Shown here piece after piece: positions 26,678 through 34,406 of a stretch of DNA of 64,000 nucleotides. The position numbers were made by a program, and so were the translations under genes. The notes beneath the pieces are model-generated. The model was not told where the DNA came from and did no database searches. It saw only the letters and a list, made by a program, of their open reading frames with translations. The stretch is from Biomaibacter acetigenes. GTDB lineage: Bacteria; Bacillota; Thermosediminibacteria; Thermosediminibacterales; Tepidanaerobacteraceae. Within the stretch, counting starts at the first letter, position 1. The number at the start of each line of letters is the position of its first letter. The DNA is taken from contig NZ_CP033169.1 of assembly GCF_003691585.1 (NCBI RefSeq), forward strand, positions 3,162,001-3,226,000, read 5' to 3'.

Positions 26678-26754
26678 TGGTGCGCCCGGGAGGACTCGAA
26701 CCCCCGGCACGCGGTTTAGGAAACCGCTGCTCTTTCCTCCTGAGCTACGGGCGC
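26678..26754 (-). tRNA. tRNA-Arg (CCT)
   Basis: 77-nt cloverleaf, acceptor GCGCCCG/CGGGCGC, encoded CCA, anticodon loop TTCCTAA. Confidence 0.95.
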
Positions 26755-26889
26755 CCAACAAGATGTGAGAGGCGTGAAGTTTGAGGTGAGATAGCTCTCG
26801 AGCCTCTCTTTTGTCCATCTCACTTTATTTTATTGAGGTCCAGGATGTCTTATTTCACACATCCAACATCCCGCATCACACTTCACATT

Positions 26890-26966
<77 letters not shown>

Positions 26967-26971
26967 ATAAA

Positions 26972-27067
26972 TGGCGGAGAGATCGGGATTCGAACCCGAG
27001 ATACGGATTTTAGGTCCGTATAATCGCTTAGCAGGCGACCGCCTTCGACCTACTCGGCCATCTCTCC
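26972..27067 (-). tRNA. tRNA-Ser (GCT)
   Basis: Cloverleaf with long variable arm (ATACGGACCTAAAATCCGTAT), encoded CCA, anticodon loop CTGCTAA. Confidence 0.95.
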
Positions 27068-27076
27068 GCGTTTCGG

Positions 27077-27160
27077 ATATCAGATGTCGGATATCGGACT
27101 CGTTGGATTTGCCGAAGGCAAATCCTTCTATTCTGACCTCTCATTTCCGACCTCTGACTA
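27077..27160. repeat. Second copy of the tRNA spacer repeat
   Basis: Same ATTTGCCGAAGGCAAATCC-containing block as at 25901-25985. Confidence 0.7.
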
Positions 27161-27168
27161 CCGCTTAA

Positions 27169-27255
27169 TGGCGGAGGGGGTGGGATTCGAACCCACGGCT
27201 CTTTCGAGACACTGATTTTCAAGACCAGCTCCTTAAACCGCTCGGACACCCCTCC
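27169..27255 (-). tRNA. tRNA-Ser (TGA)
   Basis: Cloverleaf with long variable arm, acceptor GGAGGGG, encoded CCA, anticodon loop CTTGAAA. Confidence 0.95.
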
Positions 27256-27448
27256 GTCCGATGACTATTCAAAGTATAGCATACAATTTACCCTTTTGTC
27301 AACCGACCTCAAAATGCCAACAAAGCCATTGATTTTGTAAGCCGTATTTGTTAATATTGTATTATCGTAATGTTAAATTTTTTATTTTACTGTTTCTCGA
27401 TATATATTATACTTTATCATCGAGGGAAAGTCGAGAGGAGAATAAAAA

Positions 27449-28642
27449 TTGAGACTTCCATATATTCCCCAGTGGCAGAGGAATCTATACCTCATATCGC
27501 TGGGCGTTTTTGTGGCTTCTATAGCCTTCAGCATCATTACCCCTTTTTTGCCCATCTTTTTAATGCAACTGGGACTTAAAAGCAATACTTCCCTCTGGTC
27601 CGGGCTAGTTTTCTCCATAAACTCCCTGGCCTTCGGCATCATGGCGCCCATCTGGGGCTCTATATCAGACAGGTACGGCAAGAAACCCATGATGGCCAGG
27701 GCGGGCCTGGGCATGGGTCTTACATATTTTCTCATGGCCATGGTTCACAATCATATCCAGCTTTTTGTGCTGAGGGGAATCAACGGCCTCCTTTCGGGAT
27801 ACATTCCCGCAGCCATCACACTGGTAGCGGCCAGCAGCAGACCGGAGAATCTAAATTATAGCCTGGGTATAGTGCAGGCCGCATCAGCCATAGGAAATAT
27901 CACCGGCCCTCTCGTCGGTGGCATCACGGCAAAACTTCTGGGAATTAGAGGAAGCATGGTTTTCACCGGCATTTTACTTTGTATTGCGGCCATCCTGCCC
28001 TTTGCCGCAAAGGTTAAGGAAGAAATTGTGCCCAAACCAAAAACTTCTATTTTAAAAGATATTGCAGCAACTTTTCAAAACCGGCAGTTAGTGATTCTAT
28101 ATACCGTATGGCTTTTGATCCAGGCCGCTCTCATGGCCGTTTTCCCCACATTGCCGCTCCTGATTGGCAGCATTTCCAAACAAAATGCTGAGCTTTACAC
28201 CGGAATAATCTTTTCCATAGTGGGGGTATCCACGGCCCTGGGTGCTCCACTGGTGGGTAGAATCCGCAATTACTCCACGGTTAATATTTTTCGATGGTCA
28301 CTGCTGGCATGCGGCGCGCTGACAGCCCTGCAGGGCCTTGCTACATCTATTTTCGCTCTGGGCGCTCTGAGGTTCCTGTTCGGATTTTTTAACTCCGCCG
28401 TGACCGTGGCAGGCAATGTGCTCATCGCAAAAAGCAGCGATCAGAACAACCAGGGCAGCTCCTTCGGCATGCTCAACAGTATCATGTCCATAGGCTTGGT
28501 TTCCGGCCCCATCATCGGCGGCTATCTTGGGGACCATCTGGGACTTTCATATTCTTTCTTCGGTGGAGCCGTATTACTGCTGGCAGCATATATCCTTTCG
28601 ATATTCGTCAGCGAACCCGGGGCCGGGAAAAACTACGCATAG
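27449..28642 (+). CDS. MFS-family drug/multidrug exporter
   Basis: This 397-residue protein has twelve predicted membrane helices and the MFS loop-2 motif GSISDRYGKKPMM. The motif RGINGLLSGYIPA resembles the antiporter motif of drug:proton exporters. The start is TTG eight bases after AGGAG. It is among the few plus-strand genes here. The substrate cannot be inferred. Confidence 0.9.
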   Translation: MRLPYIPQWQRNLYLISLGVFVASIAFSIITPFLPIFLMQLGLKSNTSLWSGLVFSINSLAFGIMAPIWGSISDRYGKKPMMARAGLGMGLTYFLMAMVHNHIQLFVLRGINGLLSGYIPAAITLVAASSRPENLNYSLGIVQAASAIGNITGPLVGGITAKLLGIRGSMVFTGILLCIAAILPFAAKVKEEIVPKPKTSILKDIAATFQNRQLVILYTVWLLIQAALMAVFPTLPLLIGSISKQNAELYTGIIFSIVGVSTALGAPLVGRIRNYSTVNIFRWSLLACGALTALQGLATSIFALGALRFLFGFFNSAVTVAGNVLIAKSSDQNNQGSSFGMLNSIMSIGLVSGPIIGGYLGDHLGLSYSFFGGAVLLLAAYILSIFVSEPGAGKNYA

Positions 28643-28689
28643 AATAACTTTCATAGAAAGCGACGGCCGCTTCACTTTCATTTCCAACC

Positions 28690-28828
28690 CTGGAGGAATT
28701 TTATCAATAAAATGTCGAGCAGCCTTTCACAAATTACAGATACACTAGGGGATATCTGCAAAAAACAAACCGAGGTAGCCGGTTCCTTAAATCAGAACAA
28801 CATCAGGATGGCAGAGCTTTTGAATTAA
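28690..28828 (+). pseudogene. Internally deleted copy of the Rossmann-chemoreceptor gene
   Basis: The leader ACCCTGGAGGA...ATCAATAA and the last 37 codons of the gene at 30006-30797 are joined here, with everything between removed. The join keeps a 38-codon reading frame (ATG at 28712, TAA at 28828, ending NNIRMAELLN). Identity to the intact copy is high, so the duplication is recent. Confidence 0.85.
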
Positions 28829-28846
28829 AAAAAGGATGGATAAAAC

Positions 28847-29128
28847 ATGATTATCGGCACAATGATCGTAGAGATTTCCTTAGGCGATACATTTTCATTA
28901 AAAGATAAAAGGCAGATAGTGAAAAGCATAATCGAAAGGTTGAAAAACCGCTACAATATATCCATAGCGGAAGTGGACAGGCAGGATGATATAAGGCGGA
29001 CGGTAATCGGCATGGCTTGCGTTTCTACTACCAGCGAACATGTAAACCGCCAGCTAGACCATGTCCTCTCATTTATGGAAAAGGATGGCCGCTTCACCGT
29101 GGAAAATGTGGAGAAGGAAATGCTGTAA
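28847..29128 (+). CDS. DUF503 (YlxP-like) protein
   Basis: This 93-residue protein is typical of DUF503: SLKDKRQIVKSIIERLKNRYNIS, then IAEVDRQDD and a C-terminal helix. In Bacillus the gene ylxP sits in the nusA-infB operon; function is unknown. Here it follows a deleted chemoreceptor copy. Its stop codon TAA abuts the first repeat of the cassette array. Confidence 0.88.
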   Translation: MIIGTMIVEISLGDTFSLKDKRQIVKSIIERLKNRYNISIAEVDRQDDIRRTVIGMACVSTTSEHVNRQLDHVLSFMEKDGRFTVENVEKEML

Positions 29129-29148
29129 ATAAGTGAGTGCCGGGTACC
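29127..29148. repeat. Cassette-array repeat, left boundary copy
   Basis: A short copy (GTGAGTGCCGGGTACCTA) of the REP-like unit, lying between the DUF503 stop codon on the plus strand and the DUF2442 stop codon on the minus strand. It supplies the TAG stop of DUF2442. Confidence 0.7.
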
Positions 29149-29405
29149 TAATGTTTAGCTTTTCTACCTATAAGCAACCCTTCAACTGAAATATCTTCAT
29201 CTAAATCTTCCCAGTGAATACCGATTCCATTCCCTATCAGCCGCCATTTCGACCTCTGATTATCATTTGCTTTTTTGAGCTTTGGAAACCAATCCAGTGG
29301 AACTCCTATCTCTCTACCATCACTAAGTAAAACATAAAATTTATCATCATCGAACCATAGTTCCATAGCATTTGCTTTAATTAAATCATTATCTAAAATA
29401 CTCAT
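29148..29405 (-). CDS. DUF2442 protein, likely antitoxin-like partner
   Basis: This 85-residue protein has ALELWFDD-like N-terminus, LSDGREIGVPLDWFPKL and GIGIHWEDLDEDISVEGLL, the DUF2442 signature. It overlaps the DUF4160 gene by 17 bases. The pairing of DUF4160 with DUF2442 is widespread and looks like a toxin-antitoxin module, but biochemical proof is lacking as far as I know. Confidence 0.86.
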   Translation of the reverse strand: MSILDNDLIKANAMELWFDDDKFYVLLSDGREIGVPLDWFPKLKKANDNQRSKWRLIGNGIGIHWEDLDEDISVEGLLIGRKAKH

Positions 29406-29622
29406 TCCATTGCCTCCTCATCATTTCCAGGTTTCTTTCAATGATTTTGCTTATCTCTGAGAGTTCATATGCTTTAAAGCCATATGAACTTGCTAATGAA
29501 ATATGATCCAACCAGAATTTAGCATATTTATTATCTGACTCAACATGAATGTGCGGAGGTTCAGTTCCTTCATTGCTGAAAAAGAAAAATCTATATTTAT
29601 CTTCTTTAAGAACTGTTGGCAT
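29389..29622 (-). CDS. DUF4160 protein, likely toxin-like partner
   Basis: This 77-residue protein has the DUF4160 motif FFFFSNEGTEPPHIHVE with paired histidines, then KFWLDHISLASSYGF. The start is one of two adjacent ATG codons after AGGAGAAAG. Transcribed ahead of DUF2442. About 290 bases beginning at its start codon and running upstream recur at 33535-33820, next to a RAYT relic. Confidence 0.84.
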   Translation of the reverse strand: MPTVLKEDKYRFFFFSNEGTEPPHIHVESDNKYAKFWLDHISLASSYGFKAYELSEISKIIERNLEMMRRQWNEYFR

Positions 29623-29905
29623 CATCTTTCTCCTTTTTATAATGCATAGGAAAGCAAAAATATACCTTATTGTAGAGCTTTCCGTATGCATTTCAAGAAA
29701 GCTACCGCTATTTAATTGCTTACAATAAAAGCTTTTTTATAATTCAAAGGGGATAAAAAAATCGTGATTTCAACATTTTTATAATATCATTTATAAAATA
29801 TTTTGTAAATATGTGATATTAAAAAGTAATTCCTGATGTATCTATGATAACAGAAGGTGTCTTAATTTTCAATAAGTGAATATGTGAGTGCCTGGCACCA
29901 TGGCA
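29618..29905. repeat. 290-base direct repeat (copy 1), includes REP-like unit
   Basis: Nearly identical to 33535-33820. Both end in GTGAGTGCCTGGCACC. Copy 2 directly follows the stop codon of a RAYT C-terminal relic, so copy 1 probably marks the 3' end of another lost RAYT element. Confidence 0.85.
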
Positions 29906-30005
29906 CCATTTTCTTATGCTTGCGAAATATTCCCAACCCTGGAGGATTTTTATCAATAAATGTCGAAAAAATATCGAATAAATATCTTACAAGGGGGATT
30001 ATTTC

Positions 30006-30797
30006 ATGAAAGTTGGAATAGTTGGCGGCGGAAAAGCCGGCACTGTATTTTTAAAATCTCTGTTGGAGCTGGAGAATGTGACTGTCGTGGGTATATGCGA
30101 TATCAATTCCGACGCGCCCGGCCTTGTGCTGGCCCGACAACACGGCATACCTGTTTGTACAGACCTTGAATCGTTTTTTTCAAACGAAATGGACGTGTTG
30201 CTGGAGCTTACGGGAAATCAAAGCGTCAGAGAAAAGATAAAGGGCATGATGCATAAAAAAACTCATCTGGTGGATTCCGATGCTGCGAAGCTCGTGGCTA
30301 TGCTTTCAGAACACCAGCAGAGCCTTAACGCCAGACTTCAAAACTATATAGACCATATGCAAACCCTTTTAAAACATCTGGCAGGGAATATTTCGGAGAT
30401 AAATGACACTGTAAAATCCATTGACAGTACCTCAAAGAAAATGGCAGAATCCGTTTCCAATTCTATGGAAAGTATAAAGCGAACAGACCAGATAATAAAA
30501 ATCATCAACGATATAACAACACGCATCAAAATCCTTGGTATCAACGCATCTATCGAAGCCGCCCGGGCCGGGGATTACGGCCGCGGTTTTTCGGTCGTGG
30601 CGGAAGAAATAGGCAAATTAACCGCCTCCAGCAAAAATGCCACTTCTGAAATAACAGACATTATTGAAAAAATGAAAACGGATATCAGCAGCCTTTCACA
30701 AATTACAGACACGCTGGGGGACATCTGCAAAAAACAAACTGAGGTGGCCGGTTCCTTAAACCAGGACAACATCAGGATGGCCGAGCTTTTGAATTAA
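30006..30797 (+). CDS. Soluble fusion of NAD(P)-binding Rossmann domain and chemoreceptor signalling domain
   Basis: This 263-residue protein has no membrane helix. Residues 1-95 form a Gfo/Idh/MocA- or homoserine-dehydrogenase-like Rossmann fold (VGIVGGGKAGTVFL, VVGICDINSDAPG, DVLLELTGN). Residues 100-263 form a methyl-accepting signalling hairpin with the conserved tip INASIEAARAGDYGRGFSVV. The tip normally contacts CheA/CheW; the Rossmann part would then be the input, perhaps sensing NAD(H) or a metabolite. It has a ribosome site AAGGGGG. No chemotaxis genes are nearby. Confidence 0.86.
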   Translation: MKVGIVGGGKAGTVFLKSLLELENVTVVGICDINSDAPGLVLARQHGIPVCTDLESFFSNEMDVLLELTGNQSVREKIKGMMHKKTHLVDSDAAKLVAMLSEHQQSLNARLQNYIDHMQTLLKHLAGNISEINDTVKSIDSTSKKMAESVSNSMESIKRTDQIIKIINDITTRIKILGINASIEAARAGDYGRGFSVVAEEIGKLTASSKNATSEITDIIEKMKTDISSLSQITDTLGDICKKQTEVAGSLNQDNIRMAELLN

Positions 30798-30800
30798 AAA

Positions 30801-30848
30801 AAGGATGGTCGCTTCACCGTGGAGAATGTGGAGAAGGAGATACTGTGA
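30801..30848 (+). pseudogene. Tail fragment of a second DUF503 gene
   Basis: Encodes DGRFTVENVEKEIL and stop, matching the last codons of the DUF503 gene at 28847-29128. The join is at AAGGATGG, a sequence present both before the DUF503 start and near its end, so deletion between these short repeats explains it. Confidence 0.82.
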
Positions 30849-30851
30849 TTA

Positions 30852-31967
30852 CTAATAACTGTAATCCCAGTCGAAGGTAACTTTCCCCGATGAGCTAACA
30901 TCGAAAGAGGCCATTGTATCGCCGTCCTGATTTATCACTTCTCCAGAAACATCGTAATTATCGTAATAATCAAGAACATAATCAACGATATCCTCAATCC
31001 ATTCTTCGGCATCGTCCGTTTCTTTGACGTCTTCCCACTCATATCCATAATAAGAGGTATCTATCTCTATGGTAATGAAAATTTCCTCATCGTCTTCGTC
31101 GCCGTCGATGCTTATATCCGCCGTCATATTCCCAAAATTATCGTTATAATCGTCGAGATTGTAGCCGTAGATATCGTTTAAATCATTTTCAAGTTCGTCA
31201 AAATCCACCGAACTGTATCTGAAATCCACAGTCAACTTACTGCCGGATGATTTGAATTTAACCAGAGTATCACCTTTATCGATGTCCTCAATGGTGCCTG
31301 AAAAATCGGTATCGGGGTACTCATCTTCCACATAATCGTAGATATCGTTGAGCCAGTCTTCTATATCGTCCTGGTCGGTAGAGTTCCATTTGCTTTTATA
31401 ATCGGAAAGGTCTATCTCTATAGTCAATTCCAGTTCTTTTTCGTCGCCTACCACATCGTAATCGAATTCCATGCTCTTCCATTTAGAATATTCGTCGTAC
31501 AAATAATCTTCCAGGTCTCCCGACGGATCCGATTTGTTTTCTTCTTGCTGTTTCTTTAAGGTCGCTTCTAGATCGATGATCCTTATATGCAGATAAGAGT
31601 TTTGCTGGGTAAGTTGAGTTATCTGGCTGTCCTTTTGCGAAAGCTGACTTTTCAAATCGGCAATCTGCTGCTGCAGGACCTGATTCGCCTCCGCTTTACT
31701 GTTTATAACCACAGCATTTTTGGCGGCATCCCAGGATACGCTTGCCCCCAGGGCGGTGCTTACCAGTCTGATGGGCACATATGTAACATTATCATAAACA
31801 AAAGGCTCAGGGGTAGCCGCCTGCTGTTTCCCGTCCACGTATATCCTGATTCCGCTAAAGTACGCCTTTATGTTTTTCATGTTCCCGCCCGCCGCCATGG
31901 CCGCCGAAGTGAATATAAATACGCCAGCTATGAGGGCGGCAAATAAAATATAAAACTTCCTTTTCAT
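30852..31967 (-). CDS. Secreted stalk-domain protein with coiled coil and repeated acidic domain
   Basis: This 371-residue protein has a signal peptide (to about residue 26), a copper-amine-oxidase-N-like stalk domain (YVDGKQQAATPEPFVYDNV, TYVPIRLVSTALGASVSWD), and a coiled coil (about residues 95-145). Two related acidic domains then follow, each with a TIEIDxSxY strand, a DxxEDWxxDIxDYV helix and a closing SGKVTFD-like strand. Extracellular and probably wall-associated through the stalk. Function unknown. It convergently faces the Rossmann-chemoreceptor gene. Confidence 0.82.
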   Translation of the reverse strand: MKRKFYILFAALIAGVFIFTSAAMAAGGNMKNIKAYFSGIRIYVDGKQQAATPEPFVYDNVTYVPIRLVSTALGASVSWDAAKNAVVINSKAEANQVLQQQIADLKSQLSQKDSQITQLTQQNSYLHIRIIDLEATLKKQQEENKSDPSGDLEDYLYDEYSKWKSMEFDYDVVGDEKELELTIEIDLSDYKSKWNSTDQDDIEDWLNDIYDYVEDEYPDTDFSGTIEDIDKGDTLVKFKSSGSKLTVDFRYSSVDFDELENDLNDIYGYNLDDYNDNFGNMTADISIDGDEDDEEIFITIEIDTSYYGYEWEDVKETDDAEEWIEDIVDYVLDYYDNYDVSGEVINQDGDTMASFDVSSSGKVTFDWDYSY

Positions 31968-32149
31968 AACAAAACCTCTAGATTGTTAATTTTATTTTCA
32001 TTACATGATACTGTAATATCAGTTCTACATGTGAAATAAAAATCCTTCAAGATATATATATTTATCTCCAGACTAATTTGGTTCACATTTATGGCAAAAT
32101 AAAGTGTCTCACTATATTATGTATATTTGTAAGCCCGACCCCATTACTC

Positions 32150-32237
32150 CCATAAAAAAACACTCTCTGTCATTTCCGTAATAACAGAAAGTGTCTTAAT
32201 TTTCAATAAGTGAATATGTGAGTGCCTGGCACCATTT
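32150..32237. repeat. Cassette-array repeat copy b
   Basis: Minus-strand order: REP palindrome GGTGCCAGGCAC, then TATTGAAAATTAAGACAC, a hairpin covering the ribosome site, and ATGGGA of the transposase start. The REP part encodes the end of MazF. Confidence 0.85.
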
Positions 32238-32565
32238 CAACAAATCCTATTAAAATATCTACCACTTCCTCTACGATGTCTTTTGGTGCTTTTTCACGAA
32301 AAGATACATCTCTGGCATATATGTCTAAAGCTTTCACCTGTTCACACATAATAACACCTGTCGTTTTAGTTCTTTCATCAAGTTCTACATGAAGTGGAAA
32401 ATTTCTGTTTGTGTTAGTAATCGGACATACCATGGCTAATTTAGTGAATTTATTATAGGTATTATTGCTAACAACTAATGCAGGTCTTTTCCCTTTTTGC
32501 TCATGCCCTGTTTGAGGATCAAATTCTAAAAAAATAATATCGCCTTGTTCCGGTATATATCCCAT
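32203..32565 (-). CDS. mazF: MazF-type mRNA interferase toxin, copy 1
   Basis: This 120-residue endoribonuclease has the PemK/MazF fold: GDIIFLEFDPQTGHEQKGKRPALVVSN and MVCPITNTN. The start overlaps the mazE stop (TAATG). The last ten residues, MVPGTHIFTY, and the stop codon are encoded by the adjacent REP-like repeat, so the original C-terminus has probably been replaced. A nearly identical copy lies at 40787-41149. Confidence 0.92.
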   Translation of the reverse strand: MGYIPEQGDIIFLEFDPQTGHEQKGKRPALVVSNNTYNKFTKLAMVCPITNTNRNFPLHVELDERTKTTGVIMCEQVKALDIYARDVSFREKAPKDIVEEVVDILIGFVEMVPGTHIFTY

Positions 32566-32804
32566 TAAAACACCTCTTTACCTTGTGGCTTTCCGGTATC
32601 CCATTCGCTGCATTTATAATCCCCTTTATATTCTGCAATTCTTTCTTCCAGAGTTTTATGCTTTTTAACAGGTATAATAACCAGATTGCCATCTTTAACT
32701 TTTATTTCCACCTTGTCATTTTCATTTAATTTAGCCATTTCGAGAATAGCCTTTGGAAGTCTTACAGCCTGACTATTTCCCCACTTTTGTATTGTGGTAT
32801 ACAT
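32565..32804 (-). CDS. mazE: MazE antitoxin, copy 1
   Basis: This 79-residue AbrB/MazE-type swapped-hairpin DNA-binding protein has TIQKWGNSQAVRLPKAIL and ends with a flexible acidic tail that should neutralise MazF. On the minus strand it is preceded by TTGACA, 17 bases, TATACT (32824-32852). Confidence 0.93.
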   Translation of the reverse strand: MYTTIQKWGNSQAVRLPKAILEMAKLNENDKVEIKVKDGNLVIIPVKKHKTLEERIAEYKGDYKCSEWDTGKPQGKEVF

Positions 32805-32823
32805 ATCATCACCCCATATTTAA

Positions 32824-32852
32824 AGTATATACTATGTATCTACATCTGTCAA
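32824..32852 (-). promoter_or_regulatory. mazEF copy 1 promoter
   Basis: TTGACA and TATACT separated by 17 bases. The second copy has the same promoter at 41408-41436. Confidence 0.8.
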
Positions 32853-32919
32853 TGTATATTATCTAGTAAATATGTGAGTACCTAGTATCAATCGGCTGAA
32901 ATGATTTTATTCCTCTATT

Positions 32920-33065
32920 TTACCCAGCTGTATGACATGACAAATTGCACTTTCCAACTCTATCCTCGGTTTTCTTCCCATAAAAAAACACCTCCTGTTA
33001 TTTCCATAATAACAGAAGATGTCTTAATTTTCATTAAGTGTATAAGTGAGTGCCTGGCATCATTT
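32920..33065. repeat. Cassette-array repeat copy c (RAYT 5' relic)
   Basis: Contains REP palindrome, hairpin AACAGGAGGTG, start ATG and about 18 codons resembling the RAYT N-terminus (MGRKPRIELE, then QLVMSYS-like decayed). Confidence 0.85.
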
Positions 33066-33118
33066 TCATAATTCTGCTTCCAGCCGGGAAATAACAACCG
33101 ATAAGGTTGAATCTTTCA

Positions 33119-33490
33119 TTAAATTATCTTCCCTTCTTTTAATATCTTTTCCTTAAGCTCCGAAGTTATTTCTTTATCAGTAATTACACTTACGGCAAAC
33201 GGCATCGCAATTTTCTCAACTTCTATATACATAGTCCAGTAATTCAGAGCTTCGTTCCAGCCGTCTATAAATAAATCTATGTCAGAGTATTTATCAAAGG
33301 GACCTTCCCTGGAAAGAGAACCATACAAGTATACTTTCTTTATCGCATATTTATCTTTAAGAAATTTCGCTATTTTACCGGCCCTTTCCATAGCTTCTTC
33401 TTTCATTGTTTTCTCTTGGGCAATTGCCAATTCGCGCCTTTTTGCCCAGGTTTTCCGAATGTTATCTCTTTCAGTGTCAATAAGAGACAT
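33119..33490 (-). CDS. MNT-type nucleotidyltransferase, orphan antitoxin-like
   Basis: This 123-residue protein has the nucleotidyltransferase motif LYGSLSREGPFDKYSDIDLF (GS followed by DxD). Such minimal nucleotidyltransferases (MntA type) usually pair with a HEPN toxin and inactivate it by AMPylation. No HEPN gene is adjacent, so it may be an orphan or act in trans. Confidence 0.85.
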   Translation of the reverse strand: MSLIDTERDNIRKTWAKRRELAIAQEKTMKEEAMERAGKIAKFLKDKYAIKKVYLYGSLSREGPFDKYSDIDLFIDGWNEALNYWTMYIEVEKIAMPFAVSVITDKEITSELKEKILKEGKII

Positions 33491-33534
33491 GACATCATCC
33501 CCATTTTTTGATGAATTACAATATTTTCATCCTG

Positions 33535-33820
33535 CTGGCATCATTTTTCTACTTTTTATAATGCATAGGAAAACAAAAATATACCTTAGTGTGGGGCTTT
33601 CCGTAATGCATTTCAAAAAAGCCACCGCTATTTAATTGCTTACAATAAAAGCTTTTTTATAATTCAAAGGGGATAAAAAAATCGTGATTTCAACATTTTT
33701 ATAATATCATTTATAAAATATTTTGTAAATATGTGATATTAAAAAGTAATTCCTGATGTATCTATGATAACAGAAAGTGTCTTAATTTTCAATAAGTGAA
33801 TATGTGAGTGCCTGGCACCG
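33535..33820. repeat. 290-base direct repeat (copy 2)
   Basis: Matches 29618-29905. It includes a decayed start region of a DUF4160 gene (ATGATGCCAGCA, then stop) and ends in a REP-like unit right after the RAYT relic's stop codon. Confidence 0.85.
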
Positions 33821-34331
33821 TTAAAACTTGTATCGCTCTTTGATGTTGATTATAGCTGGTGTGGTGGAGTTTATATGTTCCGCAATTTCCTTCGGTAAAT
33901 ATCCGTTTTCAATGGCTTTTTTAATATATTCTATTTTATATGGAGTAAGGCTCCTCTTTCTGGACCCGCTTTTAATGAGTTCAATATCGACCTTGCTTGC
34001 TCCTGTTTCTATCAATATCTCCTCCAGCGTTTTTGTAAATGTCAGGATTTTCTCATCCTTTTTTACCGTCGGGCCTTCTCCAATAACTTCAATGTTTTCA
34101 TAATCGCCTGTTTCCTCATCCTTCATGAATTCTTTGTATTTATTAATGGCGATTTTTCGATCATTTGATATCATATTCAGAATAAAATCTATATCTACAA
34201 AATCTGTTTTGTTATTTCTGTAGTAACGATCGCTGCTCCACTTATAATCTTCTACTTTATTTGTCATGTTTGCCCTTAATGGATTTTGATGTATGTACCT
34301 TAAAATGCATATACCGATTCAAAAACTCAAT
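33821..34331 (-). pseudogene. C-terminal relic of a REP-associated tyrosine transposase (RAYT)
   Basis: The reading frame upstream of 34267 gives CILRYIHQNPLRANMTNK, followed by VEDYKWSSDRYYRNN, the conserved end of the RAYT/Y1 transposase catalytic domain, then a helical tail with an HTH-like end (YLPKEIAEHINSTTPAI). The catalytic HUH motif is missing. The relic stops at an IS21-family element at 34332; the N-terminal relic is on its far side. Confidence 0.82.
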
Positions 34332-34406
34332 TGTTCCGGACGGGTGGTTACAGCCCGTCCGGAGAATGGTTACAACCGTTCCGGTTGTAAGTTTCATCGA
34401 TAAATG

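Noticed and set aside
26657-26818. N-terminal extension of TadA
   Set aside because: It would be translated from the tRNA-Arg(CCT) gene; the family start matches the ATG at 26656.
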